A stretch of DNA of 64,000 bases from Afifella aestuarii (GTDB lineage: Bacteria > Pseudomonadota > Alphaproteobacteria > Rhizobiales > Afifellaceae). The stretch lies in assembly GCF_004023665.1 (NCBI RefSeq), contig NZ_SAUF01000002.1:1054001-1118000 (forward strand), in the 5' to 3' direction. This document shows positions 48,725-57,318 of this stretch, one piece after another. Position 1 is the stretch's first letter, and each line of letters begins with the position of its first letter. Under the pieces are notes generated by a model. That model was not told where the DNA came from and searched no databases. It worked only from the letters and a program-made list of their open reading frames with translations. Made by a program: the position numbers and the translations under genes.

Positions 48725-49045
48725 CTAATCCTCGGCGACGACCGGCGGTGCGCAATAGGCGCCGTGCAAGGTCTCGATGACGAGCAGAACTTCCGGGCGC
48801 GCGATACGGTAATAGACGGTCGTGCCCTCCCGCCTGGAGAGCACCAGGCCATCCGCCCTCAGCCGCATAAGATGTTGTGACATAGGCACTTGGTCGACAC
48901 CGCCGAGCTCCTTGCGGAGCTGGCTGACGGACTTTTCGTCCCGCCCCAGCGCACACAGAACGAGCAGCCTTTGCGGATGCGAAAGGCTGCGCATGAGGTC
49001 GGCCGCACGCTCCGACGCCGGGATCATCTCGCTTACATTCATCAT
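48725..49045 (-). CDS. ArsR-family repressor, SqrR/BigR-like persulfide sensor
   Basis: The product is 106 residues. A winged helix (SLSHPQRLLVLCALGRDEKSVSQLRKELG, VDQVPMSQHLMRLRADGLVLSRREGTTVYYRI) is flanked by helices carrying Cys31 (in VLCAL) and Cys98 (in GAYCAPP). The pair matches the dithiol of SqrR/BigR, which forms an intramolecular tri- or tetrasulfide with reactive sulfur. The spacing here is 67 residues, one more than the 66 recalled for SqrR. It is divergent from a sqr gene, with ACATTC/GAATGT operator elements across its start. Three in-frame Met codons (49045, 49042, 49027) leave the start slightly uncertain. Likely repressor of the sqr-RND operon. Confidence 0.85.
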   Translation of the reverse strand: MMNVSEMIPASERAADLMRSLSHPQRLLVLCALGRDEKSVSQLRKELGGVDQVPMSQHLMRLRADGLVLSRREGTTVYYRIARPEVLLVIETLHGAYCAPPVVAED

Positions 49046-49069
49046 CTTGAAATTAGAATGTTTGAATGT
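49035..49069. promoter_or_regulatory. Putative operator between arsR/sqrR-like and sqr
   Basis: ACATTC (49035-49040) opposes two GAATGT copies (49056-49061 and 49064-49069) in a markedly AT-rich stretch that covers the regulator's start codons. Repeated ATTC/GAAT hexamers are typical of BigR/SqrR-bound DNA. Binding would block the regulator's own gene and, 150 bases away, possibly the sqr promoter. Confidence 0.5.
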
Positions 49070-49219
49070 TAAACGCAAGACAGATGGGGCGGATGACACC
49101 GAAAAATCGGGAGCCGTCTCACCTCGCGACGGGCCGCGATGCGGTCTGCGGCGATCGGCGGGCATCGCCGGCCGCCTGCGAGGCAGCACAGGCCGCAAGG
49201 CCGGAGAGGGAGGGTTTCA

Positions 49220-50512
49220 ATGGCGAAGATTGTGGTGATGGGGGCCGGGCTCGGCGGCACAGTGATGGCCTATGAGATGAAGGCAAAGCTCGGCCGGGAC
49301 GACGAACTGACCGTCGTGCATCTTGGCGGCACCTATTCCTTCGTGCCGTCCAATCCGTGGGTGGCCGTGGGCTGGCGCCAGCCGTCGGAAATCACGGTGG
49401 AGGTGGGTCCGGTCCTGGCGCGCAAGGGCATCGGCTTCCGCCCGGAAGGCGCGCGCCGCGTCCATCCCGACGAGAACCGCCTGGAGCTCAATGACGGGAC
49501 GTTTCTCGACTACGATTATCTGATCATCGCGACCGGGCCCGACCTCGCCTTCGACGAGATCGAGGGGATGGGGCCGGAAGCGGGCACCCAGTCGATCTGC
49601 CAGATCGAACATGCCGTGCAGGCGAAGGCGGCCTTCGACGAACTGGTGAAGAAGCCGGGGCCGGTCGTCGTCGGCGCCGTCCAGGGCGCCTCCTGTTTCG
49701 GCCCGGCCTACGAATTCGCCTTCGTGCTCGATACGGCGCTCAGGCGCGCCAGGAAGCGCGACCAGGTGCCGATGACCTTCGTCACGCCCGAGCCCTATAT
49801 CGGCCATCTCGGCCTCGACGGCGTCGGCGACACCAAGGGGCTCCTGGAGAGCGCGCTGCGCGAGCACCACATCAAGTGGATCACCAATGCGCGCACGGTG
49901 AAGGCGGAAGGCGGCACGATGTTCGTGGAGGAGCTCCACGACGACGGCACGCTGAAGGCCGAGCACGAGCTGCCGTTCAATTTTTCGATGATGCTGCCCG
50001 CCTTCCGCGGCGTGCCGGCCGTCAATGGCATCGAAGGGCTGACCAATCCGCGCGGTTTCGTCACCATCGATCGCCACCAGCGCAACGAGGCCTATCCGAA
50101 TGTCTTTGCGATCGGTGTGTGCGTGGCGATCCCGCCGGTCAGCAAGACGGCGTTGCCGGTGGGCGTCCCCAAGACCGGCTTCATGATCGAATCCATGGTG
50201 ACGGCGACGGCGGAGAACATTTCCGCCCTCCTGAAAGGCCAGGAGCCGCATGCCGTCGCCTCCTGGAATGCCGTCTGTCTCGCCGATTTCGGCGATGACG
50301 GCATCGCCTTCATCGCTCAACCCCAGATCCCGCCGCGCAACGTCAATTGGTCTTCGCAGGGGCGGTGGGTGCATGCCGCGAAGATCGGCTTCGAGCGCTA
50401 CTTCCTGCGCAAGATCCGCCAGGGGCAGAGCGCGAGTTTCCTCGAAAACGTCGTGCTCGATGCTCTCGGCATCAAGAAGCTCAAGGAAATCCACATGGAG
50501 GCCGCTGAATAG
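49220..50512 (+). CDS. sqr: Sulfide:quinone oxidoreductase
   Basis: This membrane-associated flavoprotein oxidises sulfide to sulfane sulfur and passes electrons to quinone. The 430-residue protein has the FAD motif MGAGLGGT and three cysteines at 127 (QSICQIEH), 159 (GASCFGPAYE) and 353 (NAVCLADFG). These are the exact positions of the essential cysteines of Rhodobacter capsulatus SQR, and a further Cys301 is present. A C-terminal amphipathic region (KIGFERYFLRKIRQG) would contact the membrane. ATG 49220 follows GGGAGGG. It is divergent from a persulfide-type ArsR gene and upstream of DUF2892 and RND genes. Confidence 0.93.
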   Translation: MAKIVVMGAGLGGTVMAYEMKAKLGRDDELTVVHLGGTYSFVPSNPWVAVGWRQPSEITVEVGPVLARKGIGFRPEGARRVHPDENRLELNDGTFLDYDYLIIATGPDLAFDEIEGMGPEAGTQSICQIEHAVQAKAAFDELVKKPGPVVVGAVQGASCFGPAYEFAFVLDTALRRARKRDQVPMTFVTPEPYIGHLGLDGVGDTKGLLESALREHHIKWITNARTVKAEGGTMFVEELHDDGTLKAEHELPFNFSMMLPAFRGVPAVNGIEGLTNPRGFVTIDRHQRNEAYPNVFAIGVCVAIPPVSKTALPVGVPKTGFMIESMVTATAENISALLKGQEPHAVASWNAVCLADFGDDGIAFIAQPQIPPRNVNWSSQGRWVHAAKIGFERYFLRKIRQGQSASFLENVVLDALGIKKLKEIHMEAAE

Positions 50513-50541
50513 ATCGGCGGCCCAACGAAGGAGAAAGTGAA

Positions 50542-50745
50542 ATGACAGTCGACCGTGCCGTTCTTGCCTTTGCTGGCTGCGTGATCCTTTTGTCGCTGCT
50601 TCTGGGTTATGCGACTTCGCCGTACTGGTACCTTCTGACGGCGTTCGTGGGTCTCAACCTGCTGCAGGCATCCTTTACGGGCTTCTGCCCGGCGGCCTTC
50701 ATCTTCAAGAAGATGGGCATGCAGCCGGGCGTCGCTTTCTCATAA
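50542..50745 (+). CDS. DUF2892 (YgaP-like) inner-membrane protein
   Basis: This 67-residue protein has two membrane helices (RAVLAFAGCVILLSLLLGY and YWYLLTAFVGLNLLQASF) and the conserved TGFCPAAFIFKKMGM end, with the Cys-Pro of the DUF2892 family. In YgaP this module is fused to a rhodanese sulfurtransferase. Here it is alone, 29 bases after sqr, which supports a role in sulfane-sulfur handling at the membrane. A strong hairpin follows. Confidence 0.88.
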   Translation: MTVDRAVLAFAGCVILLSLLLGYATSPYWYLLTAFVGLNLLQASFTGFCPAAFIFKKMGMQPGVAFS

Positions 50746-50760
50746 GCCTCCATTCAGTCG

Positions 50761-50786
50761 AGCCGCCGGCTCAAGCCGGCGGCTTT
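50761..50786 (+). terminator. Hairpin between DUF2892 gene and RND adaptor gene
   Basis: AGCCGCCGGC (50761-50770) pairs perfectly with GCCGGCGGCT (50775-50784) over a TCAA loop and is followed by TT and then mixed bases. The stem is very strong but the T-run is short, so it may end transcription only partly. That would give less adaptor-pump than sqr mRNA, or protect the upstream message 3' end. Confidence 0.6.
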
Positions 50787-50809
50787 AACCCTCCCTCTTT
50801 GAGACCGTC

Positions 50810-51889
50810 ATGCTGAAAGTTGCCCGGCAGAGTTCTGCCGCTGCGAAAGTCTTTGCCGCGATCGTCCTCGCTCTGGTCGCCATGCCTCTCGCGGCCTTGC
50901 CCGCGGCCTCTTCCGAGATGACCGTGACGCCCCGGGTCGTGCCGGAGACCAAGGCCGTGTTCGGCCAGGTCAAAAGCCGCGATGTCGTCGCGGCGCGCGC
51001 ACGCATCGGCGGAACGATCGAGAAGATCTCCGTCGATGAGGGAAGCGAGGTCGACAAGGGTGAGGTGATTGCCGTCATCATCGACGACAAGATCCCGATC
51101 CAGAAACGGGCGGCCGACGCGAAGATCGAAGTCCTGCGCTCGCAGCTCGCCAACGCCAATACGGATCTGGAGCGCGCCCAACAGCTGCGCACCACCGGCG
51201 CCGTTTCGCAATCGCGTCTCGATGAGGCTTCGACCCAGGTCCAGGTCTATACCAATCAGCTTGCGGCCGCCGAAGCCGAACGCGCCGTGATCGAACAGAA
51301 TGCCCGCGAGGGCGAAGTGCTGGCTCCCGCCTCGGGGCGCGTGCTCGACGTGCCGGTGACGCCGGGCTCCGTCGTCATGGCCGGCGATCAGATCGCCACC
51401 GTCGCCGGCGGCGGTTATTTTTTGAGATTGTCGCTGCCGGAACGCCATGCGGCGGAGATCGTCGAGGGCGACATGGTGAAGGTCGGCGACCGGGTGTTGA
51501 GCGCCGACGGCATTGCGCGTGAGGTCGAGCCGCGCACTGGCCGCCTCGTCAAGGTCTATCCGGAGATCGAGGACGGCAAGGTGAAGGCCGATGTGGAGGT
51601 CGAAGGCCTCGGCGACTATTTCGTCGGCGAGCGCACGCTCGTCTGGATTCCGGTGGCGACGCGGGAGGTTCTCGCCGTGCCGCGCCAGGCGGTGACGACC
51701 CGCCACGGGATCGATTACGTCACGCTTCAGACGCAAGAGGGGCCCGTCGAAGTCGCCGTGGTTCTCGGCCGGACTTTCGGGCCGCAGGCGAAAGATGAGA
51801 CCGCCGATACGAGTGCCTCAGACACGAACGCCGAAACGGTCGAAATCCTGAGCGGCCTCGATGCGGGCGACCGGGTGATCCTGCCATGA
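50810..51889 (+). CDS. RND periplasmic adaptor in the sqr cluster
   Basis: The 359-residue protein has a signal peptide or anchor (VFAAIVLALVAMPLAALPAASS), lipoyl halves (ARIGGTIEKISVDEGSEVDKGEVIAVI and APASGRVLDVPVTPGSVVMAGD), and a coiled-coil hairpin (about 95-165, ANTDLERAQQLRTTGAVSQSRLDEA). Beta-barrel domains follow, and it ends LDAGDRVILP. It overlaps the pump gene by 4 bases. It lies on the same strand as sqr and DUF2892, 64 bases after the latter, with a hairpin between. Confidence 0.92.
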   Translation: MLKVARQSSAAAKVFAAIVLALVAMPLAALPAASSEMTVTPRVVPETKAVFGQVKSRDVVAARARIGGTIEKISVDEGSEVDKGEVIAVIIDDKIPIQKRAADAKIEVLRSQLANANTDLERAQQLRTTGAVSQSRLDEASTQVQVYTNQLAAAEAERAVIEQNAREGEVLAPASGRVLDVPVTPGSVVMAGDQIATVAGGGYFLRLSLPERHAAEIVEGDMVKVGDRVLSADGIAREVEPRTGRLVKVYPEIEDGKVKADVEVEGLGDYFVGERTLVWIPVATREVLAVPRQAVTTRHGIDYVTLQTQEGPVEVAVVLGRTFGPQAKDETADTSASDTNAETVEILSGLDAGDRVILP

Positions 51890-54800
51890 AGCTCGGCCTT
51901 GCCGGCGGCCTGACGAAATCCTTCATTTCATCGCCGCTCACACCGCTTCTGCTGCTCGCGTCCTTCGCGCTCGGCCTTGTGGCCCTCGTCACCCTGCCGC
52001 GCGAAGAAGAACCGCAGATTTCTGTGCCGATGGTCGACATCCATGTGCGGGCCGATGGGCTGAAGGCGGAAGATGCCGTCAAGCTCGTGACGGAACCGTT
52101 GGAGACGATCGTCAAAAGCATCGACGGTGTCGAACACGTCTATTCGCAGACCGGCGACGACGCTGCCATGGTGACGGCGCGTTTTGAAGTCGGCACGTCT
52201 TCGGATGCGGCCATCCTGCGCGTTCACGAAAAAATCCGGGCCAATATGGATGAGATCCCGACCGGGATCCCCGAGCCTCTGATCGTCGGCCGCGGCATCG
52301 ACGATGTGGCGATCGTCGTCGTCACGCTGTCGCCCGAGCCGGATGCGGCCGGACGCTGGTCTGAAAACGATCTGACGCGGATCGCGCGCGAATTGCAGGT
52401 GGAGATCGCCAAGCTCCCCGATATCGGCCTCACCTATATCGTCGGCGAGCAGCCGGAAGAGATCCGCATCGAACCGGACCCGGAAAAGCTGTCGCTCTAC
52501 GGCATTACGCTGGAACAGCTTGCCGGCAAGCTCAAGGGCGCCAACCGTTCGTTCGAAGCCGGAACCGTGCGTGCAGATGGCGGACAGCGGGTTCTCGTCG
52601 GGGGCCAGACGCTGCAGACATTGCCGGAGATCGGCAATCTGCTTTTGACGGCGCGCGACGGGCGCCCCGTCTATGTGCGCGATGTCGCCGACATCACGCT
52701 CGCGACCGATCCGAACGAGACGCGTGTCGCCAATATCGCCAAGACCGATGCCGGCCTGACCCGGGTGCCGGCCGTGTCGCTCGCAATCGCCAAGCGCCAC
52801 GGCACCAATGCCGTCGTCATCGCCGATGAGATCGTCCATCGCCTGCATCAGGTGAAGGGCGAGATCTTTCCCGAAGACATCGCCATGACCATCACCCGCA
52901 ATTACGGGGAGACGGCGAACGAGAAGGCGAACGAGCTTCTCTTCCATCTGGGCCTGGCGACGATTTCGATCGTCGTTCTGGTGGCGATCGCGATCGGCTG
53001 GCGCGAGGCGATGGTCGTTGCCGTCGTCATTCCGACAACAATCCTTCTGACGCTCTTCGCCTCTCGCCTGATGGGTTACACGCTCAACCGCGTCAGTCTC
53101 TTTGCGCTGATTTTCTCCATCGGCATCCTGGTCGACGACGCGATCGTCGTCATCGAGAACATCGCCCGCCACTGGGCGATGCGCGACGGCCGGTCGAAAC
53201 GTCAGGCCGCGATCGAAGCGGTGGCGGAGGTCGGAAATCCGACGATCGTGGCGACCTTGACGGTGGTGGCAGCCCTTCTGCCGATGCTCTTCGTGTCGGG
53301 CATGATGGGCCCCTATATGAGCCCGATCCCGGCGAATGCGTCGGGTGCCATGCTCTTCTCGTTCTTCGTTGCGGTGACGCTGACGCCGTGGCTGATGATG
53401 AAGCTCGGGCGCCGCGACGAGGGGGCGGCGAGCGCTCATGCCGGCCACCAGATCGGTCTTCTCGGCCGCTTCTATATCGCCGTGGCGCGGCCCATCCTGG
53501 TGACGCGCGCGGGCGCCTGGGTCTTCCTGATCGTCGTCGGCATCGCCACGCTCGCCTCGCTGTCGCTCTTCTATACGAAGCATGTGACGGTGAAGCTCCT
53601 GCCGTTCGACAACAAGACCGAGCTTCAGGTCGTCGTCGATCTGCCGGAAGGGTCCTCCGTCGAGGCGACCGATCGGGCGCTGCAGAAGATCGTCGCGAGG
53701 CTTGCCGATATTCCGGAGGTGGTCTCCTTCCAGACCTATGCGGGAACGGCGGCCCCCTTCAATTTCAACGGACTGGTGCGCCACTATTATATCCGCGCCA
53801 ATTCCGAGCAGGGCGACGTGGAGGTCAATCTCCTCGGCAAGGACGAGCGCGACCGCTCGAGCCACGACATTGCGCTTGCCATGCGCGAGGCCCTTGTCGG
53901 TCTCGATCTGCCGCAAGGCACCGCACTCAAAGTGGTCGAACCCCCGCCGGGTCCTCCGGTCCTCTCCACGCTTCTGGCTGAGATCTACGGGCCGGACGGC
54001 GAGACCCGTCGTGCGGTGGCGCGAAAAGTCCGTCAGATTTTCGAGGACGTGCCCTTCATCGTTGATGTCGACGACAGTTTCGGCAATCCGGCCGAGCGCA
54101 GCCGCATCGCCATCGATCAGGACAATCTGGAATATTACCGGGTGGAGCAGGGCGACGTGTACGACACTATCAGCGCGCTCTATTCGGGTTCCACGCTCGG
54201 CTATTCGCATCGCGGCGGCGGCCGGCATCCGATCCCGATCGTCATGCGCCTGTCGAAGGGGGACAAGGTGCTCGACGAGCGTGCCCTGTCGACGCCGGTA
54301 GCTGCCGATGCGCTGCCCGGCAACCGCTCGATCGTGGAACTCGGCGATGTGGTCAACGTCACCGAGGAGCAGGCCTCTTATCCGATCTTTCGCCACAACG
54401 GCCGCGCGACGGTGATGGTGCAGGCGGAGCTCGCCGGCGAATATGAAGCGCCGATCTACGGCATGCTCGCCGTCGACAAGAAAATCGACGAGACCGATTG
54501 GGGCGACCTGCCGAAGCCGACGGTCAAATTGCATGGCCAGCCGCAGGACGAAGGCCATCCGACACTTCTATGGGACGGCGAATGGGAGGTGACCTGGGTG
54601 ACCTTCCGTGACATGGGCGCGGCCTTCGGCGTCGCCATTCTGGGCATCTACATTCTGGTCGTGGCGCAGTTCGGGTCCTTCAAGCTGCCGCTCGTCATCC
54701 TGACGCCGATCCCTTTGACCTTCATCGGCATCATGCTCGGCCACTGGCTCTTTCATGCGCCGTTCACGGCGACCTCGATGATTGGCTTCATCGCGCTCGC

Positions 54801-55122
54801 CGGCATCATCGTCAGAAACTCGATTCTGCTCGCGGACTTCATCCGCCATGCCCAGACGGCAGATCCCGACAGGCCGCTCCTCGACGTGCTTCTGGAGGCG
54901 GGCGCGATCCGTTTCAAGCCGATCCTTCTGACGGCGCTCGCCGCCATGATCGGGGCTGCCGTGATCCTCGCCGATCCGATCTTCCAGGGGCTGGCGATCT
55001 CGCTTCTGTTCGGTCTCGCCTCCTCGACGGCGCTCACCGTCCTCGTCATTCCGGCGATCTATGTGGCACTCAAAGGCCACAAGCGTCGGCCGAGACGGGA
55101 GATTGCTTCACAGGACGCTTGA
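51886..55122 (+). CDS. RND efflux permease in the sqr cluster
   Basis: The 1078-residue inner-membrane pump has a duplicated RND topology, large periplasmic loops, and an intact helix-4 Asp pair (SIGILVDDAIVVIENIAR, D417/D418). The second half has GIIVRNSILLADFIRHA. Its sequence belongs to the AcrB/HAE-like group seen in operons without a dedicated outer-membrane factor. The exported substrate is unknown. The context with sqr and a persulfide-type repressor makes a sulfur compound or a quinone-toxic agent plausible. Confidence 0.93.
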   Translation: MKLGLAGGLTKSFISSPLTPLLLLASFALGLVALVTLPREEEPQISVPMVDIHVRADGLKAEDAVKLVTEPLETIVKSIDGVEHVYSQTGDDAAMVTARFEVGTSSDAAILRVHEKIRANMDEIPTGIPEPLIVGRGIDDVAIVVVTLSPEPDAAGRWSENDLTRIARELQVEIAKLPDIGLTYIVGEQPEEIRIEPDPEKLSLYGITLEQLAGKLKGANRSFEAGTVRADGGQRVLVGGQTLQTLPEIGNLLLTARDGRPVYVRDVADITLATDPNETRVANIAKTDAGLTRVPAVSLAIAKRHGTNAVVIADEIVHRLHQVKGEIFPEDIAMTITRNYGETANEKANELLFHLGLATISIVVLVAIAIGWREAMVVAVVIPTTILLTLFASRLMGYTLNRVSLFALIFSIGILVDDAIVVIENIARHWAMRDGRSKRQAAIEAVAEVGNPTIVATLTVVAALLPMLFVSGMMGPYMSPIPANASGAMLFSFFVAVTLTPWLMMKLGRRDEGAASAHAGHQIGLLGRFYIAVARPILVTRAGAWVFLIVVGIATLASLSLFYTKHVTVKLLPFDNKTELQVVVDLPEGSSVEATDRALQKIVARLADIPEVVSFQTYAGTAAPFNFNGLVRHYYIRANSEQGDVEVNLLGKDERDRSSHDIALAMREALVGLDLPQGTALKVVEPPPGPPVLSTLLAEIYGPDGETRRAVARKVRQIFEDVPFIVDVDDSFGNPAERSRIAIDQDNLEYYRVEQGDVYDTISALYSGSTLGYSHRGGGRHPIPIVMRLSKGDKVLDERALSTPVAADALPGNRSIVELGDVVNVTEEQASYPIFRHNGRATVMVQAELAGEYEAPIYGMLAVDKKIDETDWGDLPKPTVKLHGQPQDEGHPTLLWDGEWEVTWVTFRDMGAAFGVAILGIYILVVAQFGSFKLPLVILTPIPLTFIGIMLGHWLFHAPFTATSMIGFIALAGIIVRNSILLADFIRHAQTADPDRPLLDVLLEAGAIRFKPILLTALAAMIGAAVILADPIFQGLAISLLFGLASSTALTVLVIPAIYVALKGHKRRPRREIASQDA

Positions 55123-55306
55123 AGGATCTGAATCGGCGTGTGAAGCCCATGAATCGAATCCTGAGCCGCGTCTTTTAAGTCTCGGCAGGGATTCGGCTTT
55201 GGGCGCGCGGGCGAATGGGACTGGGCGTTGCGAAGCACGCGACTGCCTGTTTGCGAGCATCTTTGGATGAGCGATCCCTGCCGGGCGAAAGGTCCTGCCT
55301 CAAATT

Positions 55307-55325
55307 GTTGACCTTTATAGTCAAC
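55307..55325 (+). promoter_or_regulatory. Iron-type palindrome (TGA-N9-TCA) before the TonB operon
   Basis: GTTGAC (55307-55312) and GTCAAC (55320-55325) form an inverted repeat with an AT-rich 7-base spacer. The core reads TGA-N9-TCA (55309-55323), the pattern reported for RirA iron-responsive operators in Rhizobiales. It includes a TTGACC that could serve as a -35 box. It lies 75 bases before the first gene of the TonB operon, where an iron-dependent repressor would be expected. Confidence 0.5.
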
Positions 55326-55399
55326 TTATGTAGCGCCTGAGGTTTAGCGGTCGGGGCCGAGCCTCGATCGGCCCGCGAGACGTTCTTGGAGAATTGCCG

Positions 55400-55888
55400 G
55401 TGTCGAAAACCACATGGTCGGGAATGCGGGTTGCGCTCGGTGCGGCTCTCATCTCTTTCGGGCTCGCCGGTTCGGCTTCCGCCGCCGACGGCGAGATCGG
55501 AGTGGAGCTCAACCGGCTGCAGCAGATGGAGACGACCTGCCGCCTGTCGCTCGTCTTCACCAATCGCCTCGACGTGACGATCGACCAGCTCGAACTCGAA
55601 ACCGTGCTGTTCGATCCGGATGGGGGCGCCATGCGCTTTCTCGTCCTGAAATCGCAACCGCTCATCCCCGGCAAGATCCGCGTTTCGCAATATGATCTCG
55701 CTGACACGCAATGCAGCGGTGTCGGCTCGGTGCTGATCAACGACGTGGTCGGCTGCAAGGGCGAGGGTCTGGAACCGGCCACCTGTCTTAGGAAACTTGC
55801 ACCGTCGAGCCGCACGGGTGCCGCATTGATCCTGACGGTTACCGATCAAGACAAGACCGCCACAGGCACGGCGGAGGCAACACAGTGA
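55400..55888 (+). CDS. Periplasmic protein of the TonB operon
   Basis: The product is 162 residues, with a signal peptide (TWSGMRVALGAALISFGLAGSASA). The compact mature domain has four cysteines (METTCRLSLVFTNRL, DTQCSGVGS, VVGCKGEG, PATCLRKL), which suggests two disulfides. No characterised family is recognised. GTG at 55400 is preferred because GGAG lies 8 bases before it, whereas a TTG at 55394 is too close to that site. It overlaps exbB by 4 bases, so it is the leading member of the operon and probably works with the TonB complex. Confidence 0.75.
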   Translation: MSKTTWSGMRVALGAALISFGLAGSASAADGEIGVELNRLQQMETTCRLSLVFTNRLDVTIDQLELETVLFDPDGGAMRFLVLKSQPLIPGKIRVSQYDLADTQCSGVGSVLINDVVGCKGEGLEPATCLRKLAPSSRTGAALILTVTDQDKTATGTAEATQ

Positions 55889-56922
55889 ATGCGATGACGA
55901 ACCCCGCAGATTTCGAAACCCCGATGCGCCTTGCTCAGGCGAATCCGGACGAGACCGTGTCGCCCGATGCAATGGCACCGTCCGGCGCAACGCCCGACGC
56001 GATGCCTCCGGCCGCTCAGGGGGGCGACGGCGGCGGGGCCGGCACCGAAGCGGCCTCTCCGGATATGCCGGCGCCGGATGCGGCCGCGCCGTCTGGAATC
56101 CCGGATGGCGCGAGCCCCGATGGGTTCAGTGCAGATCCTGGGACAGCGGCGCCGCCGATGGGAGCACCCGATGGTGCTCTGCCGGCGGATATGACGGGCG
56201 CCGGCGGCCATCATATTCTCGGTTTCGACCTCGACCGCGCGCTCGGCTTCCTCGATCTCGGCGGTCCGGTGGTGGCCATCCTGATCGTCCTGTCGATCGT
56301 GGCTCTCGCCATCATCATCCGCAAGCTCTTCGATATTCTGCCCTTGGCCGGCGGCCGGCGCGGCCGCGTTGCGGGTGCCGTGCGCGACTGGCGGCAGGGC
56401 GAGCGGCGCGAGGCCCTCGCCAAAGTGCGGAACCTCAACGGGCCGACGGCGACGGTGGTCGCAACGGCGATGGCGCTGTCGATGAAGCGGGTTGCGCCCT
56501 CCGTCCTGCGCGAAGAGGTGGAGCGGGTGGCGAACGAGGAGCTCTACCGTCTGCGCCGGCATTTGCGCGGGCTCGAGGCAATCGCGCAGGTGGCGCCGCT
56601 TCTCGGTCTCTTCGGCACCATTCTCGGCATGATCGAGGCCTTTCAGACGCTGCAGGGGGCGGGTTCCAATGTCGATCCGGCAATGCTCGCCGGCGGCATC
56701 TGGGTGGCGCTTCTGACGACGGCGGTTGGCCTTGCCGTCGCCATTCCGTGCAACCTTTCCCTCCATTGGTTCGAGGGCCGCATCGATCGGGAACGGCAGG
56801 CGATCGAGAACCTCGCCACCTCCGTTCTGACGACGGCAGAGGCGCGTCTGCATCTGGGCGAACGGGCGGGCGAGGAAGAGGCGCTCTCGGCGCATCTGAC
56901 GGAGCCTGCTCATGCGCATTAG
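55885..56922 (+). CDS. exbB: ExbB/TolQ/MotA-family proton channel
   Basis: The 345-residue product has a long N-terminal region rich in Pro, Ala, Gly and Asp (about 25-110). Three membrane helices follow (about 122-142, 240-262, 280-300), with the conserved IAQVAPLLGLFGTILGMIEAFQTL and ALLTTAVGLAVAIPCNLS. It forms the proton channel that powers TonB. GTG at 55885 lies inside the previous stop codon and has GGAGG 7 bases before it. The low-complexity N terminus is longer than in E. coli ExbB. Confidence 0.92.
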   Translation: MNAMTNPADFETPMRLAQANPDETVSPDAMAPSGATPDAMPPAAQGGDGGGAGTEAASPDMPAPDAAAPSGIPDGASPDGFSADPGTAAPPMGAPDGALPADMTGAGGHHILGFDLDRALGFLDLGGPVVAILIVLSIVALAIIIRKLFDILPLAGGRRGRVAGAVRDWRQGERREALAKVRNLNGPTATVVATAMALSMKRVAPSVLREEVERVANEELYRLRRHLRGLEAIAQVAPLLGLFGTILGMIEAFQTLQGAGSNVDPAMLAGGIWVALLTTAVGLAVAIPCNLSLHWFEGRIDRERQAIENLATSVLTTAEARLHLGERAGEEEALSAHLTEPAHAH

Positions 56923-57307
56923 CGCCAGGTCGCCCCGCCACCGTGCCATGAGCATGACGCCTCTGATCGACGTCGTCTTTCTGCTGCTCCTGTTCTTCAT
57001 GCTGGCCTCGACCTTCGCCCGCTTCGGCTCGGTCGATGTCACCCTGGCGCGCGAAACCGGCGCCACGTCGCGCCAGGCGGTGCCGATGCGCAATGTCCTG
57101 ATCTCGGTCCGCGAAGACGGCTTTTACGCCGTCGATGGAGCACCGGTGGAGCTTGCGGCTCTCGGCGAGCGGCTGAAAGAGAAGGGCGGCGACGACGAAG
57201 CTCGGGTGATCGTGCGTGCCTCTACCGGTGCCGTCGCGCAGGACATCGTTTCGGCCGTCGATGCGGCGCGGCGGGCGGCGATCGGCCCGGTCCTTCTGGT
57301 GCATTGA
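56912..57307 (+). CDS. exbD: ExbD/TolR-family protein (canonical Asp)
   Basis: The 131-residue single-pass protein has the short cytoplasmic N terminus and the helix MTPLIDVVFLLLLFFML. Asp20 lies at the proton-carrying position (E. coli ExbD D25), followed by a periplasmic domain. It overlaps exbB by 11 bases. It is paired with a second ExbD-like gene immediately downstream. Confidence 0.93.
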   Translation: MRISARSPRHRAMSMTPLIDVVFLLLLFFMLASTFARFGSVDVTLARETGATSRQAVPMRNVLISVREDGFYAVDGAPVELAALGERLKEKGGDDEARVIVRASTGAVAQDIVSAVDAARRAAIGPVLLVH

Positions 57308-57318
57308 GCGGGGCGGCG

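Noticed and set aside
51928-54558. Minus-strand frame of 876 codons opposite the RND pump
   Set aside because: It is a mirror frame of a highly conserved RND coding sequence, rich in Arg, His and Asp with no motif.
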